From NCBI RefSeq assembly GCF_011765625.1, contig NZ_CP050313.1, positions 1,732,501 through 1,796,500 of the forward strand: DNA of 64,000 nt, read 5' to 3'. Positions 25,052-34,999 of this stretch are shown here, piece after piece. The notes beneath the pieces are model-generated. The model made no database searches and was not told the origin of the DNA. It saw only the letters and a list, made by a program, of their open reading frames with translations. A program made the position numbers and the translations under genes. The DNA is from Shewanella aestuarii. Lineage in GTDB: Bacteria; Pseudomonadota; Gammaproteobacteria; Enterobacterales; Shewanellaceae. How positions within the stretch are numbered: position 1 is the stretch's first letter; every line of letters begins with the position of its first letter.

Positions 25052-26416
25052 ATGAAAAAACTGACGATATTATCGGCAGCAGTGATTATGGCACTAGGTG
25101 CTCCTGTTGCGATGGCGAAAGTATCAGAAGCTGATGCTGCAAAGTTAGGTACCAGTTTAACGCCAATGGGCGCAGAAAAAGCCGCTAATGCTGATGGTTC
25201 AATCCCTGCTTGGGATGGTGGTATTACCAAACCTGTTGCGGGTTATGAAAAAGGAATGCATCACCCAGATCCATTTCCTAACGACAAAATACTGTTTACT
25301 GTTACCAACGCTAACAAAGCGCAATATCAGGCATATTTAACGCCAGGTCAAAACAAGTTATTTGAGCTGTATCCAGACACTTACAAAATGAATGTCTATG
25401 AAACCCGTCGTACCGCTTCGGCACCGCAGTATGTTTATGAAGCCATCAAAGCGAATGCCACATCGGCTGAATTAGTCGCTCAAGGAAATGGTATCACTGG
25501 TGCGACTATTGGCGTGCCATTTCCTATTCCTTCAAACGGTTTAGAAGTGATTTGGAATCATATCCTACGTTTTCGTGGTGTCGATGTAGAAACCTATCGT
25601 AGCCAAGCTGCACCAACAGCAGGTGGTTCATATACTTTAGTTGAAAACGCAGAAGAAATTCGTTTTGAATATACTCGCCCTGAAATCACGTTAGATAAGT
25701 TAAAAGAGACCAACACCTTGTTTTACTTTAAACAAGTTGTGACTCAACCTGCACGTCTTGCGGGTACGGCGTTATTAGTAAAAGAAACCATGGATCAAGA
25801 GGCGTTGCCTCGTCAAGCATGGACTTATAACACTGGGCAGCGTCGTGTACGTAAAGCGCCTAACGTATCCTTTGATACGCCAGGTACAGTATCTGATGGC
25901 TTAAGAACAACCGATGACTTTGATATGTTCAATGGATCTCCAGTACGTTATAACTGGGAATTAGTCGGTAAAAAAGAAATCTTTATTCCTTATAACGACT
26001 ATAAGCTTCACTCAAGCGATCTTAAATATGACCAAATTTTGAAACCTGGGCATATTAATCCTGAGTACGCTCGTTGGGAAAAACACCGCGTTTGGGAAGT
26101 GAAGGCAACCTTGAAAGAAGGTATGCGTCATATCTATAAAACTCGTGTTTTTTATATCGATGAAGATTCTTGGCAAGTTTCATTAACTGACATGTACGAT
26201 AACCGTGACGAGTTATACCGTGTTGGTACAGCACATAGCATTAACTACTATGAAGTGCCTACACATTGGAGTACGTTAGAAATATTCCATGACCTACAAT
26301 CTAGACGTTATCTTGCAATGGGCTTAGATAATGAAGGTCGTATGTATAATTTTGATGCGAACCTATCTGAAGCAAACTTTACCCCAGATGCATTGCGTCG
26401 AGCTGGTATTCGTTAA
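25052..26416 (+). CDS. DUF1329 family periplasmic protein (LolB-like fold candidate)
   Basis: 454-aa exported protein with signal peptide MKKLTILSAAVIMALGAPVAMA. DUF1329 features include the early segment AAKLGTSLTPMGAEKAANADGSIPAWDGG, then the blocks RRVRKAPNVSFDTPG and FNGSPVRYNWELVGKKEIFIPYN. The family is related to LolA/LolB-type lipid-binding folds by published structure-based classification, so periplasmic lipid binding is a reasonable inference. The reading frame extends upstream to 25007, but ATG 25052, 13 nt after the DUF1302 stop and behind AAAGGA, gives a clean signal peptide. DUF1302 and DUF1329 genes are almost always adjacent. Confidence 0.9.
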   Translation: MKKLTILSAAVIMALGAPVAMAKVSEADAAKLGTSLTPMGAEKAANADGSIPAWDGGITKPVAGYEKGMHHPDPFPNDKILFTVTNANKAQYQAYLTPGQNKLFELYPDTYKMNVYETRRTASAPQYVYEAIKANATSAELVAQGNGITGATIGVPFPIPSNGLEVIWNHILRFRGVDVETYRSQAAPTAGGSYTLVENAEEIRFEYTRPEITLDKLKETNTLFYFKQVVTQPARLAGTALLVKETMDQEALPRQAWTYNTGQRRVRKAPNVSFDTPGTVSDGLRTTDDFDMFNGSPVRYNWELVGKKEIFIPYNDYKLHSSDLKYDQILKPGHINPEYARWEKHRVWEVKATLKEGMRHIYKTRVFYIDEDSWQVSLTDMYDNRDELYRVGTAHSINYYEVPTHWSTLEIFHDLQSRRYLAMGLDNEGRMYNFDANLSEANFTPDALRRAGIR

Positions 26417-26438
26417 TTCTATCTAGTCTGTTATTGAT

Positions 26439-26455
26439 GGGGCGCTTTGCGCCCC
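26439..26455 (+). promoter_or_regulatory. Intercistronic GC-rich hairpin
   Basis: GGGGCGC and GCGCCCC pair perfectly around TTT between the DUF1329 and YCF48-like genes. There is no T run, so it more likely stabilises the upstream mRNA or attenuates than terminates fully. Confidence 0.6.
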
Positions 26456-26474
26456 TAAACGTAAGGAAGTTTGT

Positions 26475-27482
26475 ATGCCGGTTAGCATGCTTCGCAGTGT
26501 CGTAGCGATTGGTTTAAGCGCATGTTTATATACTGCTTCAGTCAACGCACAATTTGACCCTTTATCTGCACAAATACAACCATTAGCTCAGTCGTCTTTG
26601 TTACTTGATATCGCCAATGTTGGAGATAAATTAGTAGCAGTAGGTGAGCGAGGTCATGTATTAGTTTTCGAGCAACAGTGGCAACAGGTTTCTAGCCCCG
26701 TTGTCTCTCAATTAACAAAAGTGTTTTTTTTGGATGATAAGTTAGGTTGGGCCGTAGGTCACGATGCTACTATTATTCATACTCAAGATGGTGGTCAAAC
26801 ATGGTCACTACAAATGCAATCTACTCAGCTTGAAAAGCCTTTTCTTGATGTACGATTTTTTTCAGCTACGCATGGCGTGGCGATAGGGGCTTATGGCTTA
26901 TTTTATCGCACTAAAGATGGTGGTCAGACTTGGCAAGATGAGTTTCATCAAGAACTGTTATTTGAAGAAGATGTCTCATATCTAAACGACTTAAAACTTG
27001 AAGACGAGCAACTTTATTTATCTGAACGGGCCGCATTATTACCTCATTTCAATCGTATCATTAGTCTTGAAGACAACCGATTATTACTGGTTGGTGAATT
27101 AGGCTTGGTTGCCGTTTCTTCCGATTTAGGACAAACCTTCGACAAAGTTGACTTTGATTATGATGGCTCAATGTTTAATGCGATCACTCTAGGTGATGAT
27201 GTTTATGTTATGGGGTTACGTGGTCATGTCTTTCAAGCTCCTGCAGATTTAAGCTACTGGCAACAAATTGAGTTGCCCGTTGAGTCATCAATCAACTCAG
27301 CTTTAGTACATGACGGCGATTTATACCTTGTTGGTAATGCTGGGATGGTTTTAAAAATTAAAGATGGAAAAGCTGAAGTAGTTACTCGACGTCAGGGCGA
27401 AAATGTTGTCGCTGTAGCCAAAAATACCCAAGGGGAAATTTGGTTTGCTGGTTCGAAAGGGCTGTTTCAACTCGTTAAATAA
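26475..27482 (+). CDS. YCF48/BNR-repeat beta-propeller protein, exported
   Basis: 335-aa protein with a signal peptide (~25 residues, ending ASVNA). Repeated segments of the type GWAVGHDATIIHTQDGGQTW, HGVAIGAYGLFYRTKDGGQTW and LVGELGLVAVSSDLGQTF are BNR/YCF48 propeller blades. The family is named for a photosystem II assembly factor, but here it is a stand-alone periplasmic propeller placed between DUF1329 and an RND permease. It could be an assembly or docking factor for the transport complex (inference). AAGGA lies 7 nt before the start. Confidence 0.85.
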   Translation: MPVSMLRSVVAIGLSACLYTASVNAQFDPLSAQIQPLAQSSLLLDIANVGDKLVAVGERGHVLVFEQQWQQVSSPVVSQLTKVFFLDDKLGWAVGHDATIIHTQDGGQTWSLQMQSTQLEKPFLDVRFFSATHGVAIGAYGLFYRTKDGGQTWQDEFHQELLFEEDVSYLNDLKLEDEQLYLSERAALLPHFNRIISLEDNRLLLVGELGLVAVSSDLGQTFDKVDFDYDGSMFNAITLGDDVYVMGLRGHVFQAPADLSYWQQIELPVESSINSALVHDGDLYLVGNAGMVLKIKDGKAEVVTRRQGENVVAVAKNTQGEIWFAGSKGLFQLVK

Positions 27483-27515
27483 TTCTAAAAATATAACAAT
27501 AATAGGGCCGACAAG

Positions 27516-29825
27516 ATGTTAGAAAAACTGGTCAATGGTTTTGAAACACATTTATTTCGTAATCGGATGTGGGTGATTTTATCATTTATTCTGATCACGG
27601 TATTTCTAGGGTACCAAGCTAGCCAATTAAAAATGGACGCTGCGTTCAGCAAGAATATTCCGCTGAACCATTCTTATATGCAAACCTACACTAAGCATCA
27701 AAAAGAATTTGGTGGTGCAAACAGCATTATGGTTGCAGTTGAAGATACCAGCGGAAATATCTTTAATCCGGTATTTTTTGAAGCACTTAAAAACGTTCAC
27801 GACCAATTATTTTTTATTCCTGGTGTTGAGCGTTCACAAGTTAAGTCGTTATATTCTCCATCAACGCGTTTTACTGAAGTCGTCGAAGATGGCTTTGCCG
27901 GTGGTCCAGTTATACCTGCGGATTTTACTACGGATGACTATGGTTTAGGCATTGTTAGAGACAACATTGAAAAGGCGGGGATTGTTGGACGCTTAATTGC
28001 GAATGATTATTCTGCGGCAATGGTGTCTGCTCAATTAATGGAGTTTGATCCGCAAACTGGTGAAGCACTTAACACAATTGCATTTGCCACTCAGTTAGAA
28101 GAGGAATTACGTGGTCAGTTTGAAAATGAGCATATAAAAATCCATATAATTGGCTTTGCTAAAATGGCCGGTGACGTTGCTGACGGTGCCAAAGGCGTTG
28201 TGCTGTTTTTCTTGATAGCTATTGCGATTACTGCCGTGATGGTTTATCTATTTTCTAAGTCAATCATACTCACAGTATTACCTCTACTATGCAGCTTGAT
28301 GGCCGTAATTTGGCAATTAGGATTATTAACCGTAGTCGGTTTTGGTTTAGATCCAATGTCCATATTAGTACCATTTTTGGTGTTTGCTATCGGTGTTAGC
28401 CATGGTGTGCAAATGATTAACGCTGTTCGGCGTCGAGTTATTGATGGTCAAGCAACAAAGGCGGCAGCGGCCTCTGCTTTTCGAAGTTTATTAGTTCCCG
28501 GTGGTGTTGCGCTATTGTCTGACACAGTGGGTTTTTTAACCTTACTGGCAATTGATATTGGCATTATCCGTGAATTAGCCATTTCAGCATCTTTAGGTGT
28601 TGCGGTTATTATTTTAACCAACTTAATCTTGCTGCCTTTAGTCATTTCATACACTAACTTGTCAAATGCGAAAGATAATCCGCAACAAACTCAGAAAATT
28701 GAAAATATTTGGCGTAGTTTGTCAAAATTCGCCACGCCCAAATATGCGGTAATTGTGTTGGTGTCAACCGCCGTTTTATATGCGGTAGGTTTTATGCAGG
28801 CGACACAGATGAAAATTGGTGATTTAAAGGGAGGAGCGCCAGCGCTTCATCAAGACTCACGCTATAACCAAGATACTTTCTTTATTACTGACCATTTTTC
28901 AATTACCACAGATGTAATGTCGGTGATTGTGGAAGCTGAGCCTGAGGCCTGTACTTACCATTCACTATTAAATCAAATCGACCAATTTGAATGGATGGTT
29001 GCTAACACACCGGGTGTTGAATCTACCGCAAGTTTAGCTTCGATCGCAAAAAAGGTTAACTCTGGTTTTAACGAGGGTAATCCTAAGTGGCAAATTTTAC
29101 CTCGCACCACGGCAAGTTTAGTGCAAGCTGTGGGTCAAGTTCCTACAACTTCTGGTTTGCTTAACGGTAATTGCTCGGTAATGCCGGTGTATCTTTTCTT
29201 AAAAGATCATAAAGCCGAAACAATTGAAGTAGTTGTTGAAAAAGTGAAAAGTGTGGCAAGTCAGCTCAATACTGACAAGTTACAGTTTAAACTTGCCTCT
29301 GGCCCTGTTGGGGTTATGGCGGCAACAAACGAAGCTGTTAGCGAAGCACAATTGCCTATGATGCTTTATGTCTATGGTGCAGTATTTATTTTGTGTTTAA
29401 TTAGCTTCAAGTCACTAAAGGCTACCATTGCAGTGATTATCCCTTTGTATGTGGTGTCTACCTTAGCTCAAGCGTTAATGACCCTATTGGATATTGGTCT
29501 GGCGGTAAGTACTTTGCCTGTGATTGCATTAGGGGTCGGTATTGGAGTGGATTACGGCATTTATATTTTATCCACTATGTCGAGTAAACTCTCTAATGGC
29601 ATGCCAGTTCAACAAGCTTATTTTGAAGCATTAGTTGAGCGGGGCAGTGCGGTGATCTTTACCGGGTTAACATTAGCCATTGGGGTGAGTACTTGGTTCT
29701 TCTCCGATTTAAAATTCCAAATGGATATGGGGATTTTGTTAACATTTATGTTTTTAGTAAATATGTTAGGGGCAATTATTATTCTGCCTGCGCTTTCGGC
29801 AATGTTTTGGCCTAAAACTAAATAA
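27516..29825 (+). CDS. MMPL/RND-superfamily exporter (HAE3-like)
   Basis: 769-aa inner-membrane permease with two repeats, each a TM helix (first at ~18-35), a large periplasmic loop and a bundle of five TM helices. TM bundles fall at about 225-380 and 615-765. The second-bundle motif GVGIGVDYGIYILSTM matches the GVGVDY-type proton-relay region of MMPL/SSD proteins. This class exports lipids, hopanoids or siderophores in other bacteria. No membrane-fusion partner is present; instead the operon provides a barrel (DUF1302) and a periplasmic lipid-binding candidate (DUF1329). It is the last gene of the operon, with a terminator at 29844. Confidence 0.9.
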   Translation: MLEKLVNGFETHLFRNRMWVILSFILITVFLGYQASQLKMDAAFSKNIPLNHSYMQTYTKHQKEFGGANSIMVAVEDTSGNIFNPVFFEALKNVHDQLFFIPGVERSQVKSLYSPSTRFTEVVEDGFAGGPVIPADFTTDDYGLGIVRDNIEKAGIVGRLIANDYSAAMVSAQLMEFDPQTGEALNTIAFATQLEEELRGQFENEHIKIHIIGFAKMAGDVADGAKGVVLFFLIAIAITAVMVYLFSKSIILTVLPLLCSLMAVIWQLGLLTVVGFGLDPMSILVPFLVFAIGVSHGVQMINAVRRRVIDGQATKAAAASAFRSLLVPGGVALLSDTVGFLTLLAIDIGIIRELAISASLGVAVIILTNLILLPLVISYTNLSNAKDNPQQTQKIENIWRSLSKFATPKYAVIVLVSTAVLYAVGFMQATQMKIGDLKGGAPALHQDSRYNQDTFFITDHFSITTDVMSVIVEAEPEACTYHSLLNQIDQFEWMVANTPGVESTASLASIAKKVNSGFNEGNPKWQILPRTTASLVQAVGQVPTTSGLLNGNCSVMPVYLFLKDHKAETIEVVVEKVKSVASQLNTDKLQFKLASGPVGVMAATNEAVSEAQLPMMLYVYGAVFILCLISFKSLKATIAVIIPLYVVSTLAQALMTLLDIGLAVSTLPVIALGVGIGVDYGIYILSTMSSKLSNGMPVQQAYFEALVERGSAVIFTGLTLAIGVSTWFFSDLKFQMDMGILLTFMFLVNMLGAIIILPALSAMFWPKTK

Positions 29826-29843
29826 GATCAAGAAATTAATCCA

Positions 29844-29873
29844 AATGGAGAGCGATGCTCTCCATTTTTTTTT
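29844..29873 (+). terminator. Terminator of the DUF1302-DUF1329-YCF48-MMPL operon
   Basis: AATGGAGAGC (29844-29853), loop GAT, GCTCTCCATT (29857-29866), then a long T run: a strong intrinsic terminator. Confidence 0.93.
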
Positions 29874-30095
29874 GCATAGTTAGTCTAAAAGTTCGATTTT
29901 TATTGCATTTCATACAAAAAATCCATTCTAAAAGTCGCTAAATAGAGGATCTACCACTAAAATTTTTCTCGATATAGCAGCAGTTTAGTAATAAACTTTG
30001 CGCCAGATCTTAAAGTAGACCACTTTGAGTCAAACAAGCCGAAGCATCCATATAATGATAAAAGCGCTGCCATAGACGCTTAAGGAATCTGCAAA

Positions 30096-33000
30096 ATGGC
30101 CTTTAAAGATGCAATGCCTTCTGTACTACTAGAAAACGTAGTTAATTTAATTCATACAAAAATCCCTAATTCACAAGCAAAGCAAGTGGAGCAATTTGCC
30201 CATTGCCTCTACACCCATATGTCAAAAGACGACCTCAATGTCCGAAATGACAGTGATTTATATGGCGCAGTAGTGAGCCTGTGGAATGCGTTAAATAAAA
30301 CACCTGCGGATCAAACCCACATTCGTGTGTTTAATCCAAGTCAGTCTAAACATGGCTGGCAGTCAACTCATAGCGTAATTGAAGTGATCCAACCCGATAT
30401 GCCATTTTTAGTAGACTCTTTGTCTATGGCGTTAAATAGAATGGGGATTACTGCGCACGTATTACTGCATACACCGTTATCAGTTGCCCGTGAAAATAAC
30501 GCTGTTACGGAAATCACTTTTATTAATGATGCGCCAAAAAATAGTGATAATATCGCAGTTTTCTTGATTGAAATTGATAAACAAAATAGTGATGCCGACA
30601 TTAAGGTCATCGAAAAAGAAATTCAATCAGTATTAGCCGATGTTAAAGCGTCCGTTGTCGATTGGGAGAACATGTCTGCTAAATTGACTGAAACCATTAA
30701 GCAGCTAGCTAAAAGACCTTTTCCGGGAGATAAATCAGAGCTTGAAGAGGCAATCAATTTTCTTACTTACTTAAACAATCACCATTTTACTTTACTTGGT
30801 TATCGTTATTACGATTTAAAGCGTATAGAAGGTGATGTTGAGTTAATACCGGATTTTAGCTCAAGTTTAGGTTTAATGACTCGGTCAAAAGCGAACATCA
30901 GCGATCGTGGTTTGTTATTATCTACCTTATCAGAAAGTGCCCGTAAAGAAGCGTTAGATCAAAGTTTATTAGTATTAACCAAAAGCTCAGCGAAAAGCCG
31001 AGTACATCGTCCGGCATATGTCGATTACATCGGCATTAAACGCTTTGATAAAAAAGGCAATGTAATTGGTGAAGACCGTTTTATTGGTTTATATGCATCA
31101 AATCTTTACAACCGCAGTCCGCGTGAAATTCCGCTATTAGCTCAAAAAGTTGAGCGAGTGCTTGAGCGTTCTGGTCTTGCGCCACGTTCTCATGATTATA
31201 AAGCCATGATGAACATCTTGGAAAACTTACCTCGTGATGAGTTAATTCAGGCGAAAGTTGAGCAGCTATCTGAGATGGCTCACGGTGTGCTTGAAATGCA
31301 AGACCGCGACAAGCTTAAATTATTTGTTCGTAAAGATGGTTTTGGGCGTTTCTTATCATGTTTAGTGTATGTCTCGAAAGACCGCTACAATACTAAGTTC
31401 CGCCAAGATACCCAACGAATTCTTGCCCAACACTTTAATAGTACAGAAGATGTGGAATTTACTACGTATTTTTCGGAGTCTACTCTGGCTCGTACGCATT
31501 ACATTATTAAAGTCGATAATAATAATATGGATGTCGATGTGGCTGCAATTGAACACAATCTTATTGAAGCTGCACGCTCATGGGATGACAAATTACACAG
31601 TGCACTAAATAATGCGCTAGGTGAACAAGCTGGTACCGGTTTAACCAAACGTTACACAAATGCTTTCTCTCAAAGCTACAAAGATGATGTATTACCGAGT
31701 TCGAGCGTGGTTGATCTACAGCACTTAGAAGCGCTAGATGATGAACATAAACTCGGGATGTTGTTCTATCAGCCACAAGAAAGCGCCTTAGATAACAATA
31801 AAGTTCGGTTAAAATTATTCCATAAAGATGAGCCTATTCATTTATCTGATGTGTTACCAATGCTAGAAAACTTTGGTTTGCGTGTCATTAATGAACGTCC
31901 TTATGAAGTAAAAACCACTGATGGTTGTACCTTCTGGATCCTTGACTTTTTAATGACAGTTCAAGGTGCTGCTATTGATAATTTGGCAGATAGCCAAGAG
32001 CGTTTCCAAAATGCCTTATCGCTGGTTTGGCAGAAAAAACTGGAAGATGACGGTTTTAACCGCATGGTATTATCAACAGGCTTAACGGGTCGTGAAGTAT
32101 CAATACTTCGTGCCTATGCCAAGTATATGCGTCAAATCGATGCAACATTTAGCCAATCTTATATTGAAGAAACCTTTAATCGCTATCCAAAGATTGCCGA
32201 TTTATTGGTGAAAATGTTCATTCGTAAATTTAATCCAAAACTAAAAACGCGTACGCTAAGTAAATTTTTAGAGCAGATTGATAAACAGTTAGACGATGTA
32301 TCAAGTTTAGATGATGACCGCATTATTCGTCGTTATTTAGACTTAATTCATGCCACATTACGAACCAATTTTTATCAATCTGATGCCAAGGGTGAGCATA
32401 AGGCTTATACCTCATTTAAGTTCGCACCAAACTTAATTCCAGAGATGCCAAAACCATTGCCTAAGTATGAAATCTTTGTTTACTCACCTCGAGTAGAAGG
32501 GGTTCATTTACGTGGCGGCAAAGTTGCTCGAGGAGGCTTACGTTGGTCTGACAGACGTGAAGATTTCCGTACCGAGGTATTAGGTTTAGTTAAAGCACAG
32601 CAAGTTAAAAACACCGTAATCGTCCCTGTGGGAGCTAAAGGTGGATTTGTATGCAAACAGCTTCCGACAGAAGGTGGTCGTGAAGCCTTCTTCACTGAAG
32701 GCCAAGAATGTTACCGTCTATTTATCCGTGGCTTGTTAGACATTTCGGACAATATTAAAAACGGTGAAGTTGTTCCGCCAGTCGATGTTGTACGTCACGA
32801 TGATGATGATCCTTATCTTGTTGTCGCTGCGGATAAAGGTACTGCGACTTTCTCTGATATCGCTAACTCTATTGCCATTGAATATGACTTTTGGTTAGGA
32901 GATGCGTTTGCATCGGGTGGCAGTAACGGTTATGACCATAAAAAAATGGGCATTACCGCCAAAGGCGGCTGGGAATCAGTTAAGCGTCATTTCCGTGAAA

Positions 33001-34940
33001 TAGGCATTGATTGTCAAACCACTGAATTTAGTTGTTTGGCGATTGGTGATATGGCGGGCGATGTTTTTGGTAATGGCATGTTGCTTTCAAAGCATACTAG
33101 ACTTGTTGCCGCGTTTAACCACATGCATATCTTTATCGACCCTAATCCGGATGCAGCACAAAGTTATATAGAACGTAAGCGATTATTTGACTTACCTCGT
33201 TCAAGCTGGGAAGACTACAATGCCAATTTGATTTCAAAAGGCGGTGGTATTTTCTTACGCTCAGCAAAATCAATTAAATTAACTGCCGAAATGAAAACCA
33301 TGCTGAATACTGAAAAGGACAGCATGAATCCTATCGAATTGTTAAAAGAACTACTGAAAATGCCAGTCGATCTGATTTGGAACGGCGGTATTGGAACTTA
33401 CGTTAAATCAAGTAAAGAAACTCATGTTGAAGTGGGCGATCGTGCTAATGATGCATTACGAGTCAATGGTAACGAAGTTCGCGCCAAAATTATTGGTGAA
33501 GGTGGAAACCTCGGTTGTACGCAGTTAGGTCGTATTGAATATGCTGCCAATGGCGGTCGAATGAATACTGACTTTGTTGATAACGTTGGTGGTGTTGACT
33601 GTTCAGACAATGAAGTAAACATAAAGATTTTCTTAAACACTTTGGTTGCAGAAGGTGAGTTAACGGTTAAGCAACGCAATACGTTATTAGAGCAAATGAC
33701 TGATGAAGTGAGCGAAATCGTACTGCAAGATTGTAAAGATCAAACTCGTACTATTTCGGTGACTCAAGTTAGTGGAGTCGCTCAACTTAAAGAGCAAATC
33801 CGTTTTATTCAGTATCTTGAAAAAGACGGCAAACTTGATCGTGCTTTAGAGTTTTTACCAACCGATGATGATTTGGCTGATCGTTTAGCCAACGGACGTC
33901 CGTTAACACGTCCTGAAATATCTGTATTAGTTGCGTATGCAAAAATGGTATTGAAAGAGCAATTAGTGACTCCTGAAATCACTCAAGACTCATTCTTAAG
34001 CCAACTTTTAGTGAATTATTTTCCACAACAGTTGCAAGCTAGATATGCTGACAAAATGGTTAATCATCCATTAAGTGGCGAAATTATTGCAACTTCATTA
34101 GCAAATGAACTTGTTAATGATATGGGCTTCAACTTTGTTCAACGTATGCAAGATGAGACGGGTGCCTCAGTCGCTGAAGCGGCAATTTGTTATACTATGG
34201 CGCGTGAAGTATTTGGCTTAGCGGCATTAACTAAATCGATTACTGACTTGGACAACATTACGCCTGCGATTGTGCAGAGTGAAATGCTGCATCAGTTAAG
34301 ACGTAACATGCGTCGTGCATGCCGTTGGTTTATTCGTCACCGCAATAGAAATCATAATATTGAACAAACGGTTGAGTTCTTTAAACCTGTATTTGAACAG
34401 CTTAAAGAAAAAGTTGATCAATATATGATTGAAGCAGAAGTTCACGCTATTTCTGCTGAGATCCGTTCGCTAACTAATGAGAATGTGCCAGTAGAAGTTG
34501 CTCAAGTTGTCGCTAAGATGAGTACCTTGTTCTCAGCATTGGATATTGCGCAAATTGCTGAAATTGAAAATAAATCAGTAGATTTAGTCTCTGAAACTTA
34601 TTTCAAACTAGGTGCTAAGATTGAGATCCATTGGTTCTTAGAACAAATTAGTGCTCAACCAGTTGCTAATCATTGGCAAGCGCTTGCAAGAGCTGCTTTC
34701 CGAGAAGAATTAGACTGGCAACAACGCGCACTTAGTTCTGCAGTGTTAAGAACATGTAGTAATACTTGTGATGCAGATTTTGTTATTAATCAGTGGATTA
34801 CTAATAATACAGCGTTACTTGAGCGTTGGTATCATATGCTAGCTGACTTTAAAGTATCGCAAACTCATGAATTTGCTAAGTTCTCAGTCGCCCTACGAGA
34901 ACTTAACTTACTGATTTTACATTGTGAAAGTCATAAGTAA
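30096..34940 (+). CDS. gdhB: NAD-specific glutamate dehydrogenase, large (180 kDa) class
   Basis: 1614-aa catabolic GDH converting glutamate to 2-oxoglutarate and ammonium. The N-terminal ~700 residues are the class-specific region with ACT-like modules. The catalytic core (~800-1180) contains GGLRWSDRREDFRTEVLGLVKAQQVKN and PVGAKGGFVCK with the substrate Lys, the NAD-binding part with SCLAIGDMAGDVFGNGM, and IGEGGNLGCTQLGRIEYA. A long helical C-terminal domain follows. Length is typical of this class (about 1600 aa) and far longer than hexameric GDHs. AAGGA precedes the ATG. Regulation is usually allosteric; nothing specific is visible in the 220 bp upstream. Confidence 0.95.
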   Translation: MAFKDAMPSVLLENVVNLIHTKIPNSQAKQVEQFAHCLYTHMSKDDLNVRNDSDLYGAVVSLWNALNKTPADQTHIRVFNPSQSKHGWQSTHSVIEVIQPDMPFLVDSLSMALNRMGITAHVLLHTPLSVARENNAVTEITFINDAPKNSDNIAVFLIEIDKQNSDADIKVIEKEIQSVLADVKASVVDWENMSAKLTETIKQLAKRPFPGDKSELEEAINFLTYLNNHHFTLLGYRYYDLKRIEGDVELIPDFSSSLGLMTRSKANISDRGLLLSTLSESARKEALDQSLLVLTKSSAKSRVHRPAYVDYIGIKRFDKKGNVIGEDRFIGLYASNLYNRSPREIPLLAQKVERVLERSGLAPRSHDYKAMMNILENLPRDELIQAKVEQLSEMAHGVLEMQDRDKLKLFVRKDGFGRFLSCLVYVSKDRYNTKFRQDTQRILAQHFNSTEDVEFTTYFSESTLARTHYIIKVDNNNMDVDVAAIEHNLIEAARSWDDKLHSALNNALGEQAGTGLTKRYTNAFSQSYKDDVLPSSSVVDLQHLEALDDEHKLGMLFYQPQESALDNNKVRLKLFHKDEPIHLSDVLPMLENFGLRVINERPYEVKTTDGCTFWILDFLMTVQGAAIDNLADSQERFQNALSLVWQKKLEDDGFNRMVLSTGLTGREVSILRAYAKYMRQIDATFSQSYIEETFNRYPKIADLLVKMFIRKFNPKLKTRTLSKFLEQIDKQLDDVSSLDDDRIIRRYLDLIHATLRTNFYQSDAKGEHKAYTSFKFAPNLIPEMPKPLPKYEIFVYSPRVEGVHLRGGKVARGGLRWSDRREDFRTEVLGLVKAQQVKNTVIVPVGAKGGFVCKQLPTEGGREAFFTEGQECYRLFIRGLLDISDNIKNGEVVPPVDVVRHDDDDPYLVVAADKGTATFSDIANSIAIEYDFWLGDAFASGGSNGYDHKKMGITAKGGWESVKRHFREIGIDCQTTEFSCLAIGDMAGDVFGNGMLLSKHTRLVAAFNHMHIFIDPNPDAAQSYIERKRLFDLPRSSWEDYNANLISKGGGIFLRSAKSIKLTAEMKTMLNTEKDSMNPIELLKELLKMPVDLIWNGGIGTYVKSSKETHVEVGDRANDALRVNGNEVRAKIIGEGGNLGCTQLGRIEYAANGGRMNTDFVDNVGGVDCSDNEVNIKIFLNTLVAEGELTVKQRNTLLEQMTDEVSEIVLQDCKDQTRTISVTQVSGVAQLKEQIRFIQYLEKDGKLDRALEFLPTDDDLADRLANGRPLTRPEISVLVAYAKMVLKEQLVTPEITQDSFLSQLLVNYFPQQLQARYADKMVNHPLSGEIIATSLANELVNDMGFNFVQRMQDETGASVAEAAICYTMAREVFGLAALTKSITDLDNITPAIVQSEMLHQLRRNMRRACRWFIRHRNRNHNIEQTVEFFKPVFEQLKEKVDQYMIEAEVHAISAEIRSLTNENVPVEVAQVVAKMSTLFSALDIAQIAEIENKSVDLVSETYFKLGAKIEIHWFLEQISAQPVANHWQALARAAFREELDWQQRALSSAVLRTCSNTCDADFVINQWITNNTALLERWYHMLADFKVSQTHEFAKFSVALRELNLLILHCESHK

Positions 34941-34983
34941 TTCTTTATAATAAATAGCCCTGGCGATTGCCGGGGCTTTTTTT
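34922..34983 (+). promoter_or_regulatory. pyrD promoter with hairpin at the transcript 5' end (also possible gdhB terminator)
   Basis: TTGTGA (34922-34927), an 18-nt spacer and a perfect TATAAT (34946-34951) place the start near the GCCC at 34957-34960. Immediately from there, AGCCCTGGC (34956-34964) pairs with GCCGGGGCT (34969-34977), followed by seven T. The hairpin can terminate gdhB, yet it also forms the very 5' end of a pyrD transcript, and only 16 nt separate it from the start codon. Confidence 0.65.
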
Positions 34984-34999
34984 AGTCCAAGGAGAAAAC

